A stretch of DNA of 64,000 bases from positions 558,001 to 622,000 of the forward strand of contig JAHRHY010000006.1 of the NCBI GenBank assembly GCA_019671135.1. The letters are read 5' to 3'. The notes below the pieces were generated by a model. It was not told where the DNA came from, ran no database searches, and worked only from the letters and a program-made list of their open reading frames with translations. The translations under genes were made by a program, and so were the position numbers. Below are positions 36,595 through 47,266 of this stretch, in pieces. Numbering within the stretch: the stretch's first letter is position 1; the number at the start of each line of letters is the position of its first letter. Source of the stretch: Linnemannia hyalina (lineage: Eukaryota > Mortierellomycota > Mortierellomycetes > Mortierellales > Mortierellaceae).

Positions 36595-37354
36595 GTTCCG
36601 TGTGACCGTGTGAGTATGTGTAGGGATAGAGGAGGTGGGAGAGGAAGGAAAGAAAAGGTAAAGCCGTGTAGCAGCCTTTATATTTCCTGCCGTGATTGTC
36701 AAATCACGTCCCATCAAAGCCATCCTATATCGTCGGTAAATAGGCAAGAAGCACTCATGCACACCATCACATAGGAGCCGTGTGTTATGAGGAGACAGGC
36801 GTCTTTTTGCTTGTGGAAATTAGTTGTGCAAGGAGAGGGAGAGGTAGTGAACAAGTACTCCAACGCCTGCGAAGTTTTCTAGATTTCCTACTCGGCTAGT
36901 GCCTCCTCTATTGTTATGCATGTTTGCACCTTTTTTGTTTACACAAGCCCAATCCATCCATGACGAGATAGAGGAGAAAGTGACACGGGCTTTAGCACCC
37001 GCGGTCAGGGTGTACGGATAAGAGGCAGGGATGAGATGTTGTAACACACCCGCCTTGAAGCCATTCCAGGCTTGTACAAGAGATGCGAGCGGAAGGTACA
37101 CCGGAACATATACAATTGAGGAGGAGGGGTAAGAGGAGTGAATGACTCGGCCGACAATGAAAAAAACACCACCTTTTTGCCCCTCATTTTTCGACTCTTT
37201 ATCCTTTCCTCTCTTTCTCTCTTTTCTTTGTCTTTCCTCCTCTCAGTTCCTCATCCCTCTTCTTTATACTTCTTCACAACCCCCACGTTCACATACAACT
37301 CTCATAACTTTATCAATACAACCAACAACCACTCACCAAGTCTACTGAAGCCCG
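36595..37354. promoter_or_regulatory. Divergent promoter region before the Rieske fusion gene
   Basis: This 760-bp stretch lies between two divergently transcribed genes. The 200 bp before the ATG at 37355 are C/T-rich with CAACCAACAACC-like sequence, a leader. A 93-codon minus frame at 37101-36820 is not supported by any motif. Confidence 0.45.
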
Positions 37355-40300
37355 ATGTTATTTGTCTGGTTGGCAATCGTCCTGCCACCCACGCTGGTAT
37401 TCGCTTATGTCGCGTTATCAGGCCTCTTCCTTCTCATTCGCTCTGGTCTCCAGGACCCCCAATCCCGTCGTCTGGCCCCTCTCCTCGTCGCCCTGATCAT
37501 CTCCTCCGGCTACGTCCTCTCTTTCCACGAAGCTTCCCGTCCAATCTGGAAGGGTGTTGTCGGTCCCTTTGTCTCCCAGATCCTGCTCCAACTGGGATCC
37601 ATTATTCTCAGCGCCCCTGTTTTGTCAGGTTCTGGTTCTTCATCGTCTGGTGCTTCGTTATTGGAGAAAGGCGAAGATGCGTTGGTTGCATCGATGCAAG
37701 CAGCAGGTGTGGTTGGGAAGGACTGGTTGAGTTCGGGGGAGTTGTCGCCAATTATTCAGAGGGAGGCGCATATCTCGCACCTAGTCGCCCTATTCTTGGG
37801 ACTGTTCATGTCCTCGTATGTCACCGCCATGACCGATTCGCTCAAAAAGAGGAAGATTCCCAAGAACATGTAAGTCGATGAATGAGGTTCATTCCTTTGG
37901 AGGAGCAGGGAGTGGAATGAGAGACTGGTGGTGAAAGGAGGCATGCTTGTCTGTTGCGCCTGTCTCGGCGTTGTTTTTTTTGCTTTTCTTTGTTTTCTTT
38001 CCACAACTGAAGAATGAGGCGCTAGAGCGCAAGGTGCATGTATGGGCTCCTCGGTACTTTGTTTTCTTTGGTGTTCAATTGCGCTAAACTGAAATACACT
38101 ATTCCCACATTTCACTCCAAAAGGTACTCGTTCGCGGACACCTCGTTTCGCATCGTGCTCAGTCTCGAGTTCTATCTCGGCACCACCCTTTGGTTCCGAT
38201 TCTGCTTGGCCCCCGTCGCAGCCTACCTCGGTCTGACCAACGGCCCCGTCGCCGCCGAGAATGTCGATTGGATGGGATCGCTGGTCTTGGGGTTCTCCCA
38301 CACGACCGCGTTTGCGTTCGGAAATTTCTTGTACCAGGATTATTACCGCCGTGGGTTTGACAAGAAGCCCGAGTATGCGTTCATCAAGTACTATTCAATC
38401 TACGGATCGATCTTTGTCATCGGAAGGATGACCACCCAGATCCTCTGTTCCATGAGGAGTAAGTTACCGTTGTTATGTTTGCATTTCTCTTTTGATAGAG
38501 TGCTTTGTTTGTTGTATTTGTGTTCGCTGTACATCATGTTCGTGTACTGTTCTCGATCTCGATTCTTCGTCCGCTTGCAGTGTGCAACTACTCCTTGGGG
38601 GTGACGACTATCCTATTCTCATTTTCATTTGAAGTACTCCAACTAATCCACATCTGTCACGACGCGTACATGCAAGTACAAGACCACACAAACACCAGGA
38701 AAAAAGTAGGGGGTTGGCTGGTTAGGGTGTTTGTTGAAGTGTTGGGGAAGTGGGGGATGAACGGACGAACGACTTTCTCCTTTTTTTTTCTTCCCTTTCT
38801 CCAAACGCACGACTCAGTGGACCCTCCTTCAAACCCTTCTTCCTTTCGCGCAACAGGAAAAGATAACCTCCTATTCGAGTGACTGACACGCGCTTTCCGT
38901 TTACTTTCTACCCTTTTTCGCTGGGAAACGAATCTAGGCTGCACTCGTGAAGGAGAGGCTCTGCTCATGCTTGCCATCTACTTCTTGGCCTTCCTTCATG
39001 TCACCATTGAGAACGAGACCTTTCACGTAAGCTTCACCCCTCCACTCCACAGAATTGTCACACCCTCATTTGTTGCTTTTTCTTGGTCATTTTTGTCATT
39101 GGTTTTGCATTGAGCACGGACAATAAGTCGACCAGCACTCTCTCTCTCCTTTTCACCCCTTGTGTCATGACCTTCGTTTGTTTATGTCTGTAAAAGAAAG
39201 ATGGGGACCTTTACCCCAATGTTGTGTGTTTGCTGTCTACTGTTGTCCAACCTCGCTTAAACTCGATAACCTTTTCCTTATCCTGCTTCTAGAATGTCGT
39301 GTGGCCCTTGATGACCGTGGGCAGTTTCGCGATCTTCTTCTTAGACGCCTACATCAAACCCCTGGTGGCCCAGGCCTTCAACACCCTCATGGCCCCTCTC
39401 ACAACAGCCCCGCCACTCTTTGTTATCCTCCTGACCAGTTTCCTCTCCGTCAGCATCTTTCGTTACCTTCAAAGCGGACCCGCCATCCCCGAAGACGCCC
39501 CCGTCTATGAGCAGATCCATGACCAGAAGCGTCGCGCCTCTTACTTTCCACCACCCTTCCCCAACGGATGGTACAAACTTGCCCGTTCAGGAGATGTCAA
39601 ACCGGGTCAGGTCATTAGCGTGAATGGATTAGGGCGCTCGTTTGCGGTCTTTCGGGGCGAGACGGATGAAGAGGTTCATGTCCTGGACGCGATGTGTCCT
39701 CATCTGGGAGCCAATATAGCGATTGGAGGGGTGGTCGAAGGAGATGGAGTTCGATGCCCTTTCCATGGGTGGAAATTTGATGGCAGTACTGGACAGTGCA
39801 TCGATATCCCTTATGCGAAATCAATCCCGAACATGGCCAAGACCAAGCGTTGGACTCATCGAGAGTTTGCGGGCATGATTGTGGTTTGGTACGATGCTGA
39901 GGAACGCGAGCCCATGTACGAGCCGGTGCCCTTCCCCTTGGCTGAGGGCACTTTCAACCGCGTCGGATACCGTCGTGGAACTCTGCCCATGCACATCCAG
40001 GACTTTGCCGAGAACGCCTCTGACTGGTATGCCTTATCTCTTTTACATCACGCTCGTCCATGTTGTGTATGCCTTGTGCAGAATTATTTACCAAGTATTA
40101 TCTTTATGGGAACATGTCAAACAATAGGATGCACTTCAGTCTACTGCACGACAAGCTGTCGATCCCGATTCTGGACCGATTCTTCTACGTCAAACACCGC
40201 ACCGAATGCAACTACGACCCCGAAACCAATCCCTTCAATTTTGTCTTCAACGACTACCCAACCGTCCACTCCATCTTCTCCGACGAGCCCATCCAAGCCG

Positions 40301-40665
40301 CCGAAGCCATGGCCCAAGTCGAGTTCACCGGACCCGGAGGACTTGTCTATTTCCGATTCTTCACTCCCAAGGGCCAAGTCGTTCTCATCAAATCTTTCCT
40401 CCCCGTTGGAGAGAAGGGTCTGCAGTTAACGATGGAGGACGAGGCGTATGCGGAAAAGTCGGTTCCGCTCTTCGCAGCCCGCCATGTGATCCGGGAGGCC
40501 AACAAGGCGTTTGATGATGATATCTTTGTGTGGCGACACAAGACTTATAAGCATAAGCCGTTGCTGGTCAAGGAGGATACACCCGTCAAGCAGTTCCGGG
40601 ATTACTACCGAAAGTTTTATTCGCCCAACAGTCGTACCTATGCCCACGATCATCTCGACTGGTAG
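37355..40665 (+). CDS. Multi-pass membrane protein fused to DAF-36/Neverland-type Rieske oxygenase
   Basis: Five exons, all phases agree: 37355-37869, 38124-38458, 38938-39026, 39293-40026, 40128-40665; 736 aa. Residues 1-370 hold about eight hydrophobic segments, e.g. MLFVWLAIVLPPTLVFAYVA, LAPLLVALIISSGYVLS, HLVALFLGLFMSSYV, ALLMLAIYFLAFLHVTI and PPLFVILLTSFLSVSIF. From about 403 follows a Rieske oxygenase: NGWYKLARSGDVKPGQV, the [2Fe-2S] ligands CPHLGA (C448, H450) and CPFHGWKFDG (C468, H471), then the mononuclear iron site ENASDWMHFSLLH (D557, H560, H565). The arrangement and IPYAKSIPNMAKTKRW match cholesterol 7-desaturases DAF-36/Neverland. Sterol C7 desaturation is the inferred reaction, in the ER membrane. 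The long membrane region has no counterpart in those roughly 450-aa enzymes. Confidence 0.85.
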
Positions 40666-41051
40666 TTTTGTTGGAATCGGTCTTATCAGGGATCTTCTTT
40701 TGGTTGGATGGTGGGTTGGCTATTTGGTCTCTTTGTTCTTGGGAGATCGGGGGGATTTGTTCTGAGCTGCCAATTTTCGGTTGTTTGACGATTTGCTTGT
40801 GAAGTTGAAACTCTTTAGACAGTCCATTATCTACCTTTTTTTTTGCGTGTGTGTATGTCCTCAAGCATTAAAAAACGACAGCGTCAATGCTCACTCATAA
40901 CAACAACGCCTTTTAAGACGATCTGTATTATGTTTGTGAACTGAAGAGAGTAGAAGATGAAAATGCTAAAGAATGCTAAAATGCGAGGGAAAAGGATGGG
41001 TTTGTGAGTGGGTGAATGTTGTTGTGTTGTGTTGTGTTGTGCTATTTTCGC
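40666..41051. other. Convergent spacer
   Basis: This 386-bp spacer lies between the Rieske fusion gene and the small minus-strand gene. It contains a GTTGT microsatellite (about 41019-41041) and AT-rich 3'-processing-like sequence. No gene seen. Confidence 0.5.
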
Positions 41052-41399
41052 TCAGTCAACCAAAAACTTTGTCCGATCTAAAACCTTCAACCCTCCACTC
41101 CCCGCCCTCCCTCCATCAACCTCAACCTTGGCCCGAATATCCTCCTCCGACCTCACACCATCCTCTCCTCCAAACGCTGAAGCACTCATCATCCTCGCAA
41201 CGACCGCAGTATCAGCATGCATGGCCGCCTTAGAGACAATCGTGGGTGGTGCACCTTCCTTCTGGTAGAAGCTATGCGGCCCACCGGCTTTTCTGACGAG
41301 CTGTTGGTCCTGGTCGAGGCTGTGGAAGTAGTACCGTGAGGGTCTATAGGTTTGGAAAGGGAGTGGGCGAGGTGGGTATTGGAAGCTGTACAACTCCAT
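41052..41399 (-). CDS. Small hypothetical protein, 115 aa
   Basis: A single frame starting MELYSFQYPPRPLPFQTYRP at 41399; the frame is open further upstream to 41621, but that part is Pro-repeat and Ser-rich and looks like leader. The middle is soluble and Tyr-rich (SRYYFHSLDQDQQLVRKAGG). The C-terminal half reads AAMHADTAVVARMMSASAFG and then a charged helix, GVRSEEDIRAKVEVDGG. There is no signal peptide or membrane segment, and I recognise no family. Codon choice with many C-ending codons argues that it is real, but evidence is modest. Confidence 0.45.
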   Translation of the reverse strand: MELYSFQYPPRPLPFQTYRPSRYYFHSLDQDQQLVRKAGGPHSFYQKEGAPPTIVSKAAMHADTAVVARMMSASAFGGEDGVRSEEDIRAKVEVDGGRAGSGGLKVLDRTKFLVD

Positions 41400-42293
41400 C
41401 CTGTCCTTTTTGTTGTTGTGAGGTCGCAGTGGTAGTGGTGGTGGTGGTGGTGGTGGTGGTTGAGCGTGTATATTGCGGTAGGTGTACGGACGAGAAGAAT
41501 TCCTTGATAGCGCTTGCGTCGAAAAGGCTTTCCGTTGCTTGCTTGTCGGTTGGTTGGTTGAGAGAAGATGAGAAGATGAGAAGATGAGAAGAAGAGAAAA
41601 CGAAAAGTCGGGGCGTCGCAAAGAAAAGAAAAAAAAAAGAGGTGGACGAGAAAAACTGATCGCCTCCCTTCGTCTTCAGCATTGTCATCATAAGCTTTCT
41701 TCGCCTCGACTGATCACACTGATGATGATTCACAGACTTTTTTTTCTCTTTTTGTCACTGGTACAAGTAAAGGTAACCAGATCGGATGCATTTTACCCCT
41801 CACTCTCCTCATGCCCCTCTTTTCGATATCCTCTGAATAATACATGGAATGGAACGCGGGGTAAAAACAGAACGCAGCCAGTGATCACACTTCCAGAACT
41901 GCGCCCAGAAACAAAAAAAAAAAAAATCGGATTCACTGATGCCGTCACCTCACTGGTTCTGAACGACCGCTGCTGACACCTTTTTGGTGATGTCTTCTAG
42001 ACAGACAGCCCTCCATAAGCAAAAAAACAACAAGTAGTAGTGCTTCCTATTTGTAATTGTATTGGTAGTTGTTGTGTTTTCAGTGAAGGAAAGGAGAGAT
42101 TGCGTACAACGTCGAACAAAGAGTGCGACGATAAAGACATATCCTGAGAAAGAATAATGAGCTGTGCTATGCTGTGTTATGCTAAGAGAATATGTGAAGG
42201 TGTAAAAAGAATTTGCTATACAACCTCGCCTGGAGGTAAAAAAGAAAAAGGAGGTGAAGAGGGTACAAAAAATGAAAATGACTTGCTTCCCTC
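41400..42293. other. Intergenic region with simple repeats
   Basis: An 894-bp stretch. It includes a GGT/GGTG run (about 41430-41461), a GAGAAGAT 9-bp repeat (about 41563-41592) and AT-rich 3' sequence of the poly(A) polymerase gene. I see no RNA gene or conserved frame. Confidence 0.5.
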
Positions 42294-44608
42294 TCATTCT
42301 GTCAACCCGTGGGCTCCATGAGGGTCATCAAAGATATCCTGGAAATGTCCACTGTAAAAGACCTTCTCCAGGTGCTGACGGCCCTGCTGAACGTCAAGCG
42401 GGATCGAAAGGACATCCCTGATCAACGAGACTTGTGTCTGGTGGTGAAGCGCCGACGACTTTCCGCGTGAATCCGCAGGTACCCGGTTATGGTCGTCAAA
42501 CCGATAATGGCTCGACGTCTGACTCGATCCACCTCCAAACAGAACCCTGTGACGCTGCTGGACAGTCTTAGTCAACGTGCCGTAGGCTCCAACAAAGACC
42601 TCTCGAATCATACGGAGCGCATAGGATCCCTTGGCCGTGTCGTTGGTCGGGTCGTTGGGATCGATTGAGCTCAGCAAAAGCTCCCTGTTGTTGGGGTTGT
42701 TGTTTGGGGGCTTGAGAAAGTAGCTACCGCCGTTCGCCACAGAGATTCCGACTTGGTTGTAGTTGAAGCACAGTCCGTACAGCTCAAAGAACTCGATCAG
42801 CAGCACTCCAAGGTTGTCCTCCGGGTTGAGCTTGTTGGCCTGGATCTGAGGGTGCATCTGCAAGAAGCTCAGGATCATGATCATGGTCGTATACGATCCA
42901 ATACCACCCTGGAAGACTTCGTTCTGGCCCTTGATCATGAGGAAATGCTTGATCAACATCGTCATCGACCGCAGTGCAGGCGTCGTCTCCATGTAGTTCC
43001 TAACAATCTCCGCACTTTCGATACCGTTGGTAATGTTGAACGAAATATCGACGGGGATCTTGCTGAGCCTCTCCTTGAACTTGATAATGGGGACTCGTGC
43101 CTTGGCAATGACCTGGACGTCATTCGTGACCTGCTTCGCTTTCAAATGTCTCGACAGCTTGTACAGATCCTCCTTGCTGAAATCCCTCGCCCTCAGTACC
43201 ACCAGATCCAGATCACTATTACAAATTCGTCTTCAGGTTAGCCAACTCTGTCCTTACCCGCTTTCATAGAAAAAGTAAATGGCCACTGCACAACATAGGG
43301 TCGTGAGCTTTACCTGGATGGAAGGTAGAGTTGAGTGTCGTAACTTCCAAAGACATGGACCTCCGAGTCAGGCCACAGTTCGCTGACGGTCTTGGCGATC
43401 CATTGAATGACATACTTGCGGACCTGATGCTCCTCAGGTGTTGGGCTGAGAAAATCGACAAAGTCCTTCAACTCCTGAGTCAGCATAATGGGCACCGACG
43501 GCAACTTGGAGTACTGTCGATGACCCATCCACGGGCATCCTGGGGGTGGTCCTGTGGCGCCCTCTGTATCGCTTCCATAGTCCGGATCCCGCTTGCGCTT
43601 CTGACCAGCATGGCTCGGCTCTGCAGGTGTCCTGTTGTTGGACGCGATGACGGCGTCGAGTTCGTTCTCAGAGGCTTCGTCCCCGAATCCGATAAAATCG
43701 TCTCCTCGCTGCATCTCGTCCTTCGAATCACCACTGTCGTCGGTATCGTCGGCAGCAGTGCTGGGTGAGTCCAGCGATATTGGCTGATGAGGACTTGAGC
43801 CCGCCGCTGGGGCCGCAGCCTGGTTTGGTACCACCGTTTGGTCCTCCTCCGACTTTGCCTGTTTGGCGATCAGCTTCCTTTCATGCTTATTGGACTTCCT
43901 GCGCAGCTTCTTCTCAATTCGTCGCTTGGCCCTCTCCTCCTCCTCGTGGACGGGTGCTGGCTGGTACTGGTAGTTGATGTCTGTCTGGTACTCGACATGG
44001 TTGGAGTTGTCGACATGAGAGATCGGAGGCACGATGGCGTTTCCTTGTGCGTCCCAGTTCGGAGTCGTGAAGGCCATTTCTTCGCCCAAGCTGTTGCTGC
44101 GGTTACGGTTTGTGCTTGCGTTGATGATGGCGTTGTTGTTGTTTGTGTTGTTGCTATTGTTGCTACTGGTTGGGATGAGTTTCCGAAGGGCTTTCTTTTT
44201 GTTGTTGCGGAGGATTCTTCCGTTGACGAATGTGCTAACGTTCTGGTTCCCGAAGAGGTGTCTGTCTTTATTGTTGTTGTTGTTTTTGTTGTTGTTGCTG
44301 TTGCTGTTGTTGTTCTTGCTGTTGCTGATGTTATTGTTGTTCTTGTTGTTGATGTTGTTGTTGTTGTGAGAGCCCTTATTTTTGCTGTTGTCGCTTGTAG
44401 AACCTTGGCCCTTGTGCTTCTTTTTAGCCTCTTGAAGTTTCTTATGTTTGAGAAGGTGTGGCCCTGGTTTGCCGATGCCGAGGAACTTGTTGATGGACTT
44501 GTTTCCTTTGCCTGCCTTTCCACCTGACTTTTTGTTGTCCTTTCCTCCGCTGTGGTGTGTGGACTTGTAGTGGTTCGTCTGATGTGCGTTTGGGTCCCGT
44601 TTCACCAT
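42294..44608 (-). CDS. TRF4: Non-canonical poly(A) polymerase, TRF4/PAPD5 type
   Basis: Exons 44608-43314 and 43215-42294; 738 aa. The start MVKRDPNAHQ was chosen because the frame upstream to 44806 is T-rich leader. Residues 1-300 are basic and Asn/Lys-rich. From about 385 lies the nucleotidyltransferase core: LKDFVDFLSPTPEEHQVRKY, the GS motif in VHVFGSYDTQ and the catalytic D-x-D in PSSDLDLVVL (split by the intron). Next come VDISFNITNGIESAEIVRNY and the PAP-associated domain (LLIEFFELYGLCFNYNQVGI, NPNDPTNDTAKGSYALRMI). In yeast Trf4/5 act in the nuclear TRAMP complex, adding short A tails that direct RNAs to the exosome. A tRNA gene lies 223 bp upstream. Confidence 0.93.
44107..44370 (-). 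repeat. Asn-rich coding microsatellite (AAC/AAT codons)
   Basis: Within the TRF4-type gene, two dense runs of AAC/AAT codons (44107-44166 and 44265-44370) encode Asn-rich stretches broken by Lys and Ser. They lie in the disordered N-terminal extension, outside the catalytic core. Confidence 0.8.
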
Positions 44609-44831
44609 TGCAGCAAACAAAAGGAGAAAAAAAAAATCGATTCTGACACTGGAAATTAGGCTTTCGATCCACAATATAGGCCCAGTGAATCCATATTCGG
44701 TGACGCAATTGTGGTTCCGGACTCCATGGCAAGCTTCCAGTCCCAGCTGCACGCTAGAAAAAGAAAAAAAAATTGCCATCAGGAAAGTGTAAACAATGAT
44801 TCTCAACGGGTCATAGCAAACAAAAGAAAAG

Positions 44832-44903
44832 CTCCCTGGCGGGGAATTGAACCCCGGTCTTCCGCGTGACAGGCGGAGATACTCACCACTATACTACCAA
44901 GGA
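44832..44903 (-). tRNA. tRNA-Asp (anticodon GUC)
   Basis: A 72-nt cloverleaf on the minus strand starting TCCTTGGTAG. The acceptor stem pairs TCCTTGG with CCAGGGA (one G-U), with discriminator G. The D arm is TAGTATAGTGGTGAGTA, the anticodon stem-loop CCGCCTGTCACGCGG has GTC in the loop, and the T arm contains GGTTCAATTCC. There is no intron. The minus-strand sequence just past the 3' end is T-rich (CTTTTCTTTTG), fitting RNA polymerase III termination. Internal A and B boxes are present as usual. Confidence 0.97.
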
Positions 44904-45642
44904 AGAGCTCATGTTGAGACGTTGATTTTGGAGTGTTACATGTTTCTAATTATAAATTAGCACGTGATGTAATACTTAACGTCACGTGCGTCAGAAAATA
45001 GACATCCTTACCATGTCTCAAGGAGACGACCCTGGAGCGACCAAGGACCCATGCGCTGCTGACGAGCGGTTGTTGGAGAGTTTGTTAGGAAGGAGGAGGT
45101 TGTCAATGATGGAGAGGATATGAAGATCCCCTTCATTCGTATCTAGTTTTATTTTCTTCCGTTTAACCTGTGAAGAGCAGCGACAATTGTTGCGCAGAGC
45201 CAGGTTCTGGACCGGACTGCGACTGGTGGATGGTGCACTGAAGAGTTTGGTCTGTAGTTCCCTTTTACTTCCAAATGACTTCTCTATGCTGTTTGTTAGA
45301 GAAATAAAATTGTGTACAAAAAAATAATAATAATAGACATGCTCTACTTTTTACAAGCATGTTTAGCGCGTTTGAACGCATAAAGTGAGAAGCTGAGCTT
45401 CGAGAATGAGTATAATTACAAGACGCGTCTCTGACAGAAAAATACGAAGACAATTATTGCTTCTTCTCTGCACAAAGGACATCAGCAAATGTTAAAAAAA
45501 AGAAAACGACCGTTTATTTTGACAAAATTGAAGTATATACAGCCAAAATGAACGAACGGCTACTTCCTTTCAAAAAATGCTTTTTTTGGTTCACTCTACT
45601 CTTCAGAAGAATAAAGAAGGTAACGGAGCATCGTCCTTGGAT
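44904..45642. other. Intergenic region with paired CACGTG boxes
   Basis: This 739-bp stretch lies between the tRNA 5' side and the stop of the mARC-like gene. Two perfect CACGTG palindromes lie at 44961-44966 and 44983-44988, just upstream of a 36-codon frame at 45013-45123 (MSQGDDPGATKDPCAADERL and so on). CACGTG is the E-box bound by bHLH factors such as Pho4 and Cbf1 in fungi (known). Whether the short frame is translated cannot be told. Confidence 0.5.
44961..44988. promoter_or_regulatory. Two CACGTG E-boxes, 22 bp apart
   Basis: Two perfect CACGTG palindromes, centre to centre 22 bp (about two helical turns), in an AT-rich context. They lie about 60 bp upstream of the tRNA-Asp 5' end on the minus strand and about 25 bp before a short plus-strand frame. 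Confidence 0.5.
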
Positions 45643-47266
45643 TTAAGCGCCAACCGTGATGGCCTTGGTGGTCCAGCCGGACTGTCCAGAACGCTGACGG
45701 TCGCCCTCAAAGACCTGCTTGACATCGAGGATATCGCCAACACGGATGGTACCAGTGTGAGCGCTGGGGACGGCGTTGATTCCAACGCAGGCGTTCCACT
45801 TGGCAGCCTTCCCCTTGTCCACGCGACGGATGCTCTGGAGAGTCTTCTGAGGCTGGAACTTGTCCTTGTTTCCGGTGGCGGGGTCGACATTGGGCATATC
45901 GCAGCGGGTGCAGCGGCAGGTGAAGTAATATGTCAAGCCATTGATATCGACCAGGCACCACTCATCCTCCTCAAAGGGCTTGGAGACGCCAGAGACGACA
46001 ATGTTGGGACGGAAGTTCAAGGCTCCGATGGGGTTTTCCAAATGGGTGTTGATGTCTTTGACAGACTCCTCCGACAAGCACAGGATGGGGAAATTGTCTG
46101 CGAATGCGGTCTAATGTGGCAAATGAATAGCTGTGAGTGCCATTGAAACATTACACAGAGACGTAGACCTCCATAGTCCAGCAAGTTCCCTCCTTTTTCC
46201 ACTCTCTCAATTTTCTCTCTAGCCCACTGTCACGACTTGAAGTGTGGCTGTTTACCTCAGGGACGAAACCGATCTCATTGACACCAGGAGCATGCTCGAC
46301 GACAGGACGCTTGTGGTTGGGGGACTTGAAAACAAGGCGAGATGGGACACCGAGGTACTCGGTGAAAAACTGGGCAGCCTCCTCTCCCAAATCGGCGGTT
46401 TCCAAAGTATCCTTCCAGACAGTGACAGTGCGATCTTCGTAATTGGAGATGCTAAAATGTCGAAATGAAAACAAAAAAGAGTATTCAGTGTAAGTTTTCA
46501 GGGGCGAAGAAAAGAGGGAGACTCTATTCTCTTTTTTCTCGCTCGCTCATGTTCATGCGGAATACATACTCGGGAACCAAGGGGACAGTCAGGGTCTTGC
46601 CGCCGGCATTGATAACAAGCTTGTCACCCTCGATCTTTGGCTCAGCCTGGGACATCTATGCTCATGGGGAAAAAAAATAAAGTACAAGACTAAAATTAGG
46701 GTCGATCGCCAAAGGTAAAAAAAACAAGTGGGGACTAAGGTGTGCATTTTGTCAAACGCATCCACACAGCTACACAAAGAGCAGCGGCAATTAACGAGAA
46801 GTGCTTACCATGGCAAGTTCACGCATGGTTCTCTGCTTGTTCGTGGCGGGGTCGATAACCAAGAAGACGCGATCGTGCTAACGGATGAAGAAAGAGGACA
46901 CAAAGGTATGTGAGATTGAATTCCGCCTCTGTGGTGCTTCCTGCCTACGGCCACATCGATTTGATGAGAAGCTCGGACAATTGAGAAGAAAGATGGAGGG
47001 GATTACCAAGAGTCCATCTGCGTAAACGGTGATAATGGTAGGACAAACATATCAATTGGAAAAAAATGAAGGGTCCAGTATGTCGTCAGTAATAGTTGAA
47101 TGAGCAAGAGTAAGTGCGAAGTCGTTGCATGAGAATGAGGTAGGTCTGCGGAGTGGGAGTTGAATATGAATGTTGATTTACATTTGGAGAGCTGGGACTC
47201 GGTCAACTCGATGGCCTTGCAAGACTTGATGGGGTAGATGTAGATCTTGGAGATGATGGGGGCCAT
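45643..47266 (-). CDS. mARC-like MOSC-domain molybdenum enzyme
   Basis: Six exons in phase: 47266-47182, 47017-47007 (only 11 nt), 46877-46809, 46655-46570, 46451-46256, 46110-45643; 304 aa. It starts MAPIISKIYIYPIKSCKAIE, the MOSC N-terminal beta-barrel signature, then HDRVFLVIDPATNKQRTMRE. The MOSC domain contains LNFRPNIVVSG, FEEDEWCLVDI and CRCTRCDMPNVDPATG. In animal mARC the last Cys of this motif (here about C219) binds the molybdenum cofactor. mARC proteins reduce N-hydroxylated compounds with cytochrome b5 and its reductase. No mitochondrial targeting sequence is obvious, so the site of action is uncertain. The 11-nt exon supplies the conserved residues joining SK to HDR. Confidence 0.93.

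Noticed and set aside
36820..37101. 93-codon minus-strand frame
   Set aside because: No motif, no splice partners and it overlaps the divergent promoter region.
38580..38700. An extra exon of the Rieske fusion gene starting CNYSLGVTTILFS
   Set aside because: It breaks phase with the exon at 38938, whereas joining 38458 directly to 38938 is in phase.
43838..44527. 229-codon hydrophobic plus-strand frame
   Set aside because: Antisense to the Asn-rich part of the poly(A) polymerase; AAC repeats read backwards as Val and Leu.
44609..44806. Upstream in-frame ATG of the poly(A) polymerase
   Set aside because: It adds a T-rich hydrophobic stretch unlike family N-termini; MVKRDPNAHQ is a better start.
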